DNA from: Zygnema cylindricum | Lineage: Eukaryota; Streptophyta; Zygnematophyceae; Zygnematales; Zygnemataceae | NCBI GenBank assembly: GCA_037447655.1 | Contig: JBBHKE010001539.1 | Span: 1-64,000, forward strand | Length of the DNA stretch: 64,000 bases | Reading direction: 5' to 3' | Shown here: in pieces, positions 55,220 to 64,000 of the stretch | Numbering within the stretch: the stretch's first letter is position 1 | Layout: each line of letters opens with the position of its first letter | The notes under the pieces: generated by a model | What the model was told of the DNA's origin: nothing | Seen by the model: the letters and a program-made list of their open reading frames with translations, nothing else | Databases searched by the model: none | Program-made: the position numbers and the translations under genes

Positions 55220-56057
55220 TAGTGTTGGGTATCGGGTAATTTCATATCGCGATAATTTTGATATTCGATATATTGAATATCGATCGAGCAAACTTTTCGA
55301 TATATCGTACCAAGACCAACAAAAATTATCGCGATATATATCGCGATATATAGTATTTTTTAAATATAATATTTTATATAATATGTCATATTAGCGATGA
55401 AGACAAATTGTTTGATACGCCACGTACTACGTGATTTTCGTTCCGTGACTTAATAGATTGTAGAACGCTGCAAAATGGATCCAACAAAAAAGTAATAATT
55501 TTGTAATTCATATTATTAATTATTTAGTACGTAGAGATTTCGCTTACGACAAGGTCAGACTAATTAAGTCAATGTATAATCTGAATCAAAAAATTGCAGA
55601 CTATTCTTTTCATGCTTTGAAGCAAGAATACCTACCAATCTGCAGGCATTTTTGCAGGCATCTACCAATCTGCATATTGATACCCACTACGGCTTCTCCA
55701 TTTCCAACTACTATTATAGAAAGGTTACACTTTTAGTTTTCTCCATGGATTCCCAAGGGATGGGAGGTAGCATGGGAGGTGAGAAGGATAACGACACTAA
55801 AATGCTTTCGGATATTTACTGCCAGCTGCAACAGCATTAGAAGTAGCCGCGGTAGCAAAAATAGTTATAATTTTTTGTTTTAAAAAGCCTCGATATTGGC
55901 CTTATGATATATCGACGATACATCGCAATATTAAGCTTTTCAATATATCGAATATATATATATATATTTATACATATATATAGATATATCGATTATTGGG
56001 TGCCTGAAATTCGATATATATCGAATATCGACAAATGGTCCTTGATACCCAACACTA
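55220..56057. mobile_element. hAT-type MITE with perfect 8-bp target duplication
   Basis: Termini tagtgttgggtatc and (inverted) gatacccaacacta. ctaaaagg flanks both ends (55212-55219 and 56058-56065). The 838-bp interior is full of atatcg/cgatat palindromes and codes for no transposase. An 8-bp duplication with a TAGTGTTG-type end is characteristic of hAT elements. It supports assigning the related copies A and B to hAT as well. Confidence 0.92.
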
Positions 56058-56065
56058 CTAAAAGG

Positions 56066-56427
56066 CACGGAAATGTATGAAAATGTCAATAAATATATGG
56101 AAAATGTAACGCAGCTGTAATAAATAATACGAAAATGTACGGCAACGTATTGTAAAACATATAAACCGTAAAAATTACGGTAAAATACAAACATTCTACA
56201 CAAATATATGAAAATCCCAAAACAGTTGTAATTAAATATACGAAATGTATGAAAATGTACCATAATAACTATAAAATCCTCTAAAACCCTTAAATAATCC
56301 AAAACTGTGCTAACAGATACACACACTGTACATACTTGTACGAACATTGTGCGGATGTTAAGTAAGGTACAAATTTTAACTACTTTTCAAAATGGCTAGA
56401 TGCGCATTGTGCGTAGTAATCGTTACA
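56066..56427. other. AT-rich DNA, repetitive tacgaaaatg motifs
   Basis: Repeats of aaatgta(t/c)gaaaatgt occur but no gene. Confidence 0.45.
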
Positions 56428-56690
56428 CCGTGAATCGTTTTTAGCGTATTGAATGCTAATACGGATACCTTTTTTTTTTCAAATTCTCAAATAGAATTAA
56501 TCATACAATTTAAAAAAAAACCCTATTTCCTAATTAAAAAATACTATTTCTCTGAAAATTTCCAAATTCCCAATTAGCATTAGTAACGGTAATTATTCCT
56601 ATACACTAAAAAAACTTATACTCCAAAAATTAATAATGATTGAAGGTGTATAGTACACCGTGAATCGTTATTAGCCTTATGTACTCTATA
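56428..56690. mobile_element. MITE-family fragment with two same-orientation ends
   Basis: The end motif acaccgtgaatcgttttta at 56431 and acaccgtgaatcgttatta at 56655 are in direct orientation, with an AT-rich core holding one inverted partner (attagcattagtaacg). It is probably two partial copies of the intron 9 MITE family. Confidence 0.5.
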
Positions 56691-56691
56691 T

Positions 56692-57172
56692 TGTTGTCCA
56701 TAGCCATTTTTAGCCATGAATGTACCCTCGGAAGCACCACAGACTACCCCAAAACAACCTACTTTGATTCCACTCAGAATTCTACAGAATTAACAAACCG
56801 ATCTGAAAGTACACAAGAAGATATTTCTTAGGCCACTAAGTATTCCCACGAATTCTCATATAAATATACCTACCAGAATTCCCACATCACCCAATCAAAG
56901 TTGCAGAAGAACAGCCTGCCAGAACTTTCAAAATCTGACCAACTTCACAATAAAGCCCCGAGCAAACCAGACACACGATAGGTCTTAAAATTTTCCACAA
57001 TATTTCCAATACAGAGAGGAAAACACATGAAAAATTTCAGGTAATTTTGCCAATTAAACTCAGAGAAATTCTCAAATGAAATTACCAAAAAGGAGTAGAA
57101 ACAATTTCTGTCCAAAAAGTTCCTAAGTCCAAAAATGACTAAGTCCTATATATACAAAGTGAACCTACACCT
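56692..57172 (-). repeat. Possible minus-strand copia LTR fragment
   Basis: Read on the minus strand it has tatatataggacttag, an R-U5-like stretch, and an ATG (ATGGCTAAAAATGG) shortly before a GACAACA end, which resembles the LTR-encoded gag starts of E4 and E5. It is cut by E3 at 57172. No matching second part is seen beyond E3, so the call is tentative. Confidence 0.3.
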
Positions 57173-58303
57173 TGTAGAAATTGATGGTTCTTTTAGTATT
57201 TTCTAGGTCTAAAATAAAGTGCAGAAAAAGAAGTCGAGGCAGTCTGACTCTAACTTCTCTCTCCAACTCTCACACTTGTTGTAGTCACTGAGAAGTTGGA
57301 GAGGAAGCTAGTGTCATGGCTGCCTATGCTATCCAGAGATTTACGCAGTAGTAAAGTAGTTAATTTACTAAAAGGTAGTTGTCACCTAGAGGATTTGATC
57401 GTGATACCTACGAATGGGAGCGGCAGCGGTAGATAAGTAGTTAATTTACTAAAAGGTAGTTGTCACCTAGAGGATTTGATCGTGATAACTACGAATGGGA
57501 GCTGCCACCGGTAGCCGTTAACCTCATCCATTTAGTCTAGGATTAGTGGTAAGTAATATAGAGTGTATTACGTATTTAAATGTTAACATGTATACTAATT
57601 CATTTAACAACATTTATATACAGGATAGATAGAGTCAATTATAAAAGTACGGATTACGAGTACGAAGAATAAATAAGTACTGTGCATTTGTTTTGATAGC
57701 GAAACAAATACATCACAACTATTTATGACGGCTACGATTGAAATCGACATTCAATCGGACGGCCGCAAAGCATGCCGAGATCCCGGAAGAAGATTTTAGC
57801 GGTTTATGGTCGCCGCCACATCGGATGACAACGTGGCACCACGACATTAGACTTTTGCATCTCTAGGGATTACAGAAAAAAATCCAGAAAAGACACGTGT
57901 CAACATTTTTGTCATGTCGTACAATGTTCGTACATAAAATACATCGGCAGCTATACCTTTCTGTACGTTACATCAATATGATTAGTGTTGTACATGAGTA
58001 GATAGAGTTTTAGAAAGAGATAGGAATAGAAAAAAATGGTAGATAGGACCCTCTCTCCCACAAAGCTTCTGTACAAAAGGTCAAACTTTGACCCTCCATA
58101 ACTTACTACTCAAGGGAGCAAATTTAGAGATTATTTTTGCTATAGACTCAAGGGAGTCTTGCCTTCACAGGGGTGAAGGTGGTCAGATAATTTATTTGCC
58201 AGGGTGGTAATTATTCGTGCTAAAAGACAAAGGGGTCAGGGTTATCATAGAGGCTTCGTGTGAGCTGCTTACTCTGAGGTCATATAGAGGTCTCAGAGTT
58301 GCA
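57173..58303 (+). repeat. E3 5' LTR with an internal tandem duplication
   Basis: A unit of about 80 bp (aagtagttaatttactaaaa ... aatgggag) occurs twice between 57350 and 57510 but once in the 3' LTR, which accounts for the 83-bp length difference. The duplicated unit contains the gatttgatcgtgat part of the tRNA-like block. The gag ATG seen in the other elements is ATA here. Confidence 0.9.
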
Positions 58304-58316
58304 GGTTATGGGTTCA
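58304..58316 (+). other. E3 primer-binding site, mutated
   Basis: ggttatgggttca, with two changes from ggttatgggccca. Confidence 0.75.
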
Positions 58317-61300
58317 CCTTCTAGGGTGCCCATATTCAATGGAGTTGGATTGATATACTGGTAAAGTAAGATGAAAGGAGCTCTATGTGAGAAACATTTT
58401 TGGGGAATAGTGAGTGGACGGGTGAGGCGCCCATCCAGTCTTGGGATACCTCTATGGTTTACAAGAGGCATATTCACTAGAGATGCAGATCCATTTTCAA
58501 CCGAGGAGACAAAGGAAGGAGAGGTGGTAAACAAAGGAAAGGAGAAGGAGATGACCACACCAATAACAACTAGTTTCGCATTCATGTCACCTATTTCGAG
58601 GAACGAGGAGAATGATACTAATACCTGGGACTTCAACAATATGGCGGGAAAGCACTTCATCCTCCGCCATCTTACTCAAGGACTTGCATGTCCTTATTTG
58701 CAGGTAGGATGGGCATCCGATCTTTGGATGGCTCTCATAGAGATGTACCGAAGTGGTACATTCAGCAACAACAGTTGGCTGATCAGAAAGTTGAGGAGTA
58801 TGCATAAAAAGGGGGGAAGATGTTGGATTTTTGCAAAGAGCTTGCTACACTTTTCATGGAGCTAGAGAGTGCTAGAAAAGATTTAAGTGAAAAAGAAAAG
58901 GTTAACTGTCTACTGATGAGGCTACCCGATGAGTTTGAGAACATAGTCAACTGTGTGCAGGACTTGTTGGACTCTAGGTGGATATGGAACTTAGTGGTAG
59001 GAATGATTCTCGTTCGGGAGAATACAATTGAGATTCGAAGGGGAGGAAAGAGTGGGCAAGCCTTGGCAGCTGGGACCTTGAAGTGGAACAAGGATTCCCG
59101 GAGACCGATCGGAAATTACGGAGGGGGGGAGCAGAAAAATCAGATCGACGAGTTTTGACCATGGGCTCCCAAGGGTTTATGTCATTTCTGTAAGAAACCA
59201 GGGCACTATATGGCGGAGTGCACTAAGCTAACTGAGCTTCAGTTAAAGGAGGGGAAGACTGGTGGAACCCCGAGAAGAAAGAGAAAGGCCCTTGTGACAC
59301 AGGTACATGAGGAAGAATCCGAAGACGAGGACGATGAGCTCCTTTTAGATGAGGAGTTGGAAGGGACAAACGAGGTAGAAGTTCCACAAAAGAAGAAATG
59401 TGCTTTCGGTGGTTTGAAAGGTGAAGCGGGCTGGATTGTAGATTCAGGTGCCTCCATGCACATGTGTAAAGATAAATACCTGTTCACTAAGATAAGAAAG
59501 ATTCCCATCGTAGAGAGAGAGTAAGGGGATGGGAGGATGGTCACTAATACTCTTGTAGGATCGGTAGATCTGAAAGTATTGGTAGAAGGAAAGACATACA
59601 TTGTTACATTCTCCGATGTATTGTTTATTCCAGAGCTGAACAAAAACCTCATCTCTAAGTCTGTATAAGATGATAAAGGTTTTGATACTAGCATTAGAAA
59701 AGGAGTCTTTACAATTAGTTTTGAGGAGGAAGTTTATTTCACCGCTGAAAAAGGTAGCCAAGTGATGTTTAGGCTGATTTTAAGCAATGAAAAGAAGAAA
59801 CTTTACTATGCTGGTGTTCATGATATAATGACGTGGCATAAGAGGCTTGGGCATGTGAATCTAGATAAGCTAAGAGAGATGAAAAATATGGGAGTGTTGG
59901 AAGGAATTTTGTTCAGTGAGAGTGAGAATCTAAGTGATTGTAGTGGATGTGCTCAAGGTAAAGCACACAGATTGCCCTTTCCCAAAACTGCCACCTATAG
60001 GGGAGAAAAAATTCTAGATCTAGTGCACACAGATATTTGGGGACCGGCCAAAGTGCCCTCACCGGGGGGGAAGAGATTTATGATGACTATCTGTGATGAT
60101 TGGTCTCGGTATTTCAGGGTGTATTTTTTGAAAAACATGTCAAAAGCTCACGATTGTTTTAGACAATATAAAGCATGGAGCGAAAAACTCCATGAAACTC
60201 CAATCAAGAGAGTAAGAGTGACAATGGTGGAGAGTATACTTCTAACCAGTCTGAGGATTTTCTGAGGGAAGATGGAGTTCAACACCAAAAGACAGTTCCA
60301 GAAAACCCGCAACAGAATAGGGTAGCTGAACAATTATCTAGGACACTGAGTGATAGTGCTAGAAGTATGTTGTCAGATAACAAGATAGGAAAAAGGTTTT
60401 GGGCAGAAACAATGAACTGCGCTAATTACATCAAAAATAGAGTTCTTACCTCAGCTTTAAAAGATCAAACACCTTATGATAAATGGACCTGCCGAAAACC
60501 AGACATATCTCACTTAAAGGTTTTCGGTAGTCAAGTATTCAGTCTAGATACAGATCAGTCTAATTGGAAGCTAGATCCTAAAGGAAAATCAGGATACTTA
60601 TTGGGATATGATGAGGATGTTAAAGGATATGAAGTTTACGATCTAAAAAGGGAAGATATAATCTTAGTAAAACATCTAGTAGTTATAGATGAAGGAAAAT
60701 CTGTGGATCCATTCAAGTACACAAAGTCAGTTAAAATCAGATTTCAGTCAGAAAATTCCGATGACTTTGAGCTTCCTAACTTTCCAGGTTTTTGAGAAAA
60801 TGTCATTCTTGCAGGTACAAATCAGACCGAAAAGGACTCCTGCTGCGGAAACTCCAGTGACAACACTACCCGAAGCAGAAGACGTGATAGAAATTGCTTC
60901 AGAATCAATGGATAGGGGAGAAGTCGAGATTGTTCGAAAGATTCCACGAGAACCATCTATTCCGGCCACAAATTTTGAGGGGGGAAGGAGAAGTAGCAAA
61001 AGATTACAAGAAAAACAAGTTAATAACAAGGTAACAAAACTATCTCATCAAGATGAACCTCAAACTTATGGAGAGGAAATGACTTGTCTAGAAAGGAACC
61101 GGTGGATACAGCCATCAATGAGGAGATGGCCTCAATTATGGCAGCCGATACTTGGGAGCTAGTGGACTATCCACCTAACCAAAAACTAATCGGTTGTTAG
61201 TGGGTTATCAAATTAAACTGAACCCGGATAACAACATTAAGCGTTACAAAGCCCGATTAGTGGCAAAAGGATTTTTACATAAAGAAGGAATCGACTACGA

Positions 61301-62639
61301 GGAAACCTTTGCCACGGTCGTCAAATTTCCCTCCCTCCGCAAACTTCTCAGTCTAGCAACAGCGGAAGACATAGACGTGCACCAGATTGACATCAAGACA
61401 GCCTTTTTCCATGGAGAATTGGAAGAGGAAATCTTCATGCAACAACCCGAAGAATTTGTGGAGGAAGGAGAGGAGAGTAAGGTATGCCGACTGATTAAAT
61501 CCCTTTACGGTTTCAAACAGGCGCCTCGACAGTGGAATAAGAAACTTGATGAGTTTCTTACCGGTCTGGGATATATCTCAATCAGCTCAGATCACTCAAT
61601 CTATGTTTTTGAAGATGAGGAAGATATTATATTTATTGCAATTTACGTTGATGATTTGCTTGATTTAAGTAAATCAATGGAAAATATTAATAAACTGAAA
61701 ACTGAACTTAAAGAAAGAATTAAAATGAAGGATACGAGACAAGCAAAATATATTTTGGGAATTCAAGTAGAATGAGACCGAGAAAGAAAGATTATAAGAT
61801 TGACACAAAAGGAAGCAATAGGGAACATGCTAGTAAAATTTCAGATGGATAAAGCTAATAGTTGTACAACTCCAATAGAGTTAAAGAAAGGATGTGAGGG
61901 GAGTGAGGAAGAAAGACTCATAGTCTTAGACGAGGAATTAAGTCTTGAAGAACAGAAGTTCGTGCAGACTATTCCTTACAGGAAAGTAGTGGGAAGCCTA
62001 ATCTATTTTATGAATTGTACCAGGCCGGATTTAGCTGCAGCTGTAGGAGTGCAGAGTAGAAGTCTAAATGCTCCCACTAATAAGGATTGGGAGGCAGCTA
62101 AGATAGTCCTTAGATATTTGATAGGAACTAGGGATCTATGGTTTCATTTGGGTGGGGAGAAAACTGAGATCACTACTTCGAGTGATGCCAGTTATGGTGA
62201 TGCTTTGATGAGGAGATGTACTTCTAAATATGTATTATATGTGGGTGATGGGGCTTGCTGTTGGAGTAGCAAAAAACAAACGTTTATTGCTCAGTCCACC
62301 ATGGAGGCTGAGCATATGGCCTCTTGCTCTGCTGTAAAAAAATTGATGTGGGTCAAGTCTTTGCTTGGTGAGCTTGGTCCCCTTAAGAGTGGGGTGCAAA
62401 AAAAATTTTGTGATAATCAGGCAGCGATCGCTATTTATGCCAATCTTAAACATCATTTTAAAGCCAAACACATGGACATTAGATTCAGCTTTGTTAGGGA
62501 GAAAGTAGAAAACAAAATAATCAGTTTAGAGTACCGACCAGATAGCGAGATGGTGGCAGATATGATGACCAAACCAATGCCTTCCCCTAAGTTAATTTTT
62601 TGCAGGGAGAAGTGTGGTCTGAAATTAAAGATTGACTAG
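58304..62639 (+). pseudogene. E3 gag-pol, multiply broken
   Basis: It follows E2 throughout. Gag is broken by TAA near 58362 and a frameshift near 58815. The CCHC knuckle (CHFCKKPGHYMAEC) is near 59180. Protease DSGAS is near 59442, with TAA at 59522 and 59667. Integrase (HKRLGH, CSGC, HTDIWGP) is broken by a frameshift near 60215. Reverse transcriptase (DIKTAFFHG, YVDDLL) follows frame changes near 60800 and 61120, with TGA near 61773. RNase H is intact to the end (61800-62639), but WSDAS has become SSDAS. It is clearly non-functional. Decay is spread evenly rather than by one event. Confidence 0.92.
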
Positions 62640-62652
62640 AAAATAAGGGGAG

Positions 62653-63700
62653 TGTAGAAATTGATGGTTCTTTTAGTATTTTCTAGGTCTAAAATAAAGT
62701 GCAGAAAAAGAAGCCGAGGCAGTCTGACTCTAACTTCTCTCTCTAACTCTCACACTTGTTGCAGTCACTGAGAAGTTGGAGAGGAAGCTAGTGCCATGGT
62801 TGCCTATGCTATCCAAAGATTTACGGGGTAGTAAAGTAGTTAATTTACTAAAAAGTGGTTGTCGCCCAGAGGATTTGATCGTGGTACCTACGGATGGGAA
62901 ATACTGCCGGTAGCCAGTAACCTCATCCATTTAGTCTAGGATTAGTGGTAACTTATATTGAGTGTATTACATATATAAACGTCAACATGTAGACTAATTC
63001 ATTTAACAACAACTATATACGGGATAGATAGAGTCAGTTATAAAAGTACGGATTACGAGTACGAAAAATAAATAAGTACTGTGCATTTGTTTCGATAGCG
63101 AAACAAATACATTACAACTATTTATGACGGCTACGATTGAAATCGACATTCAATCGGACGCTCGCAAAGCATGCCGAGATCCCGGAAGAAAATTTCAGCG
63201 GTTTATGGTCGCCGCCACATCGGATGACACGTGGCACCACGACATTGGACTTTAGCATCTCTAGGGATTACGGAAACAAATCCAGAAAAGACAGGTGTCA
63301 ACATTTTTGTCATGTCGTACAATGTTCGTACATAAAGTACACCGCATCTGTACCTTTCTGTACGGTACATCAATATGATTAGTGCCGTACGTCAATAGAT
63401 AGAGTTTTAGAAGAGATAGGACTTAGAAAAAAATGGTAGATAGGACCCTCTCTCCCAAAGAGCTTCTGTACAAAAGGTCAAACTTTGACCCTCCATAACT
63501 TACTGCTCAAGGGAGCAAATTTAGAGATTTTTTTTGCTATAGACTCAAGGGAGTCTTGCCTTCACAGGGGTGAAGGTGGTCAAATAATTTGTTTGCCAGG
63601 GTGGCGGTTATTCGCGCTAAAAGACAAAGGGGTCAGGGTTATCCTAAAGGCTTCGTGTGAGCTGCTTACTCTGAGGTCATATGGAGGTCTCAGAGTTGCA
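62653..63700 (+). repeat. E3 3' LTR
   Basis: 1048 bp. It retains the ATG (atggaggtctcagag) that the 5' LTR has lost and has one copy of the 80-bp unit. Confidence 0.92.
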
Positions 63701-63733
63701 CACCTGATCTACACCGTATCACCACTACCGTGG

Positions 63734-64000
63734 TGTAACAGCAATAGCGGATCGAACTTGTTTATAAAGGGGTATTTAGGTGTTATGATTATAGAGTACT
63801 AAATTTGGTAGACGCCCGCAAAAGAATCACGCTATTTGGAGTTATATTTTAAAAGTTATAGCGATGGGTGTATTTAGGTGACAGCGTGGGGTCTAAATAA
63901 CAAGTGGGTATCATTGAAACGGGTTAAGGGTCAAATTAGTACCGAAATTACGCGCGTACGTTTCATAAAGTTCTAATGAAACGTTTAGTATGCACGGTAC
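63734..64000 (+). repeat. Gypsy-type LTR start, cut by the window end
   Basis: TGTAACAGCAATAGCGGATC onward matches 49533-49800 closely (gatcgaacttgtt, ggggtatttaggtgttatga, aagttatagcgatgggtgta). It runs off the window. Confidence 0.75.

Larger units (their letters stand above)
57173..63700 (+). mobile_element. Copia element E3 (decayed relative of E2)
   Basis: LTRs 57173-58303 (1131 bp) and 62653-63700 (1048 bp) begin TGTAGAAATTG and end GTTGCA. The target duplication is cacct (57168-57172 and 63701-63705). The polypurine tract aaaataaggggag precedes the 3' LTR. The interior is closely similar to E2 but carries many stops and frameshifts. Confidence 0.94.

Noticed and set aside
27371-63700. 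An endogenous retrovirus with an envelope gene
   Set aside because: No frame follows RNase H before any 3' LTR, and the integrase-before-reverse-transcriptase order is that of Ty1/copia.

Overview
This window is nuclear DNA of a eukaryote. One gene has spliceosomal GT-AG introns, and the rest is dominated by LTR retrotransposons (Ty1/copia and a Ty3/gypsy relic), small inverted-repeat DNA transposons of hAT type, and very long purine/pyrimidine simple repeats. I cannot name the lineage. The kinase, the AT-rich intergenic DNA and the transposon mix would fit an alga, a plant-like organism or another protist. No bacterial operon, CRISPR array or rRNA was seen.

Layout. 1-9.4 kb: no gene I can support; purine-rich DNA, short duplications, a foldback element near 4.1-4.7 kb and a CT-rich tract. 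9.4-19.8 kb: one minus-strand gene with ten exons whose splice phases all agree. It gives a protein of about 1344 residues: a MAPKKK (STE11/MEKK-like) kinase with long low-complexity tails. Its introns hold a MITE, minisatellites and a dead copy of the P-loop exon. 20.0-24.2 kb: about 1.5 kb of polypyrimidine that switches to over 2.5 kb of polypurine, including a 1.38-kb array of a 10-bp unit. 24.2-27.4 kb: a perfect 126-bp palindrome, telomere-like repeats and hAT-like repeats.

27.4-49.3 kb: a nest of copia elements, each bounded by a 5-bp target-site duplication (TSD). The host element E5 (27371-49343, TSD attct) was entered by E1 (cacaa), by solo LTR X (aaagg), which was then entered by E2 (cggaa), and by E4 (gacat, one copy mutated). 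E2 has an intact 1452-codon gag-pol and almost identical LTRs. 49.5-52.9 kb: a decayed Ty3/gypsy LTR and gag. 55.2-56.1 kb: a hAT-type MITE with a perfect 8-bp TSD. 57.2-63.7 kb: E3, a decayed relative of E2 (TSD cacct). The window ends inside another copy of the gypsy-type LTR.

The most interesting signals are in the copia elements. Their primer-binding site matches the anticodon region of initiator tRNA-Met, the half-tRNA priming known from Drosophila copia and yeast Ty5. The gag start codon lies inside the LTR, so the primer site is itself translated (Gln-Val-Met-Gly). The LTRs also carry a conserved antisense tRNA-like block. The gypsy relic appears to use the 3' end of the same tRNA.
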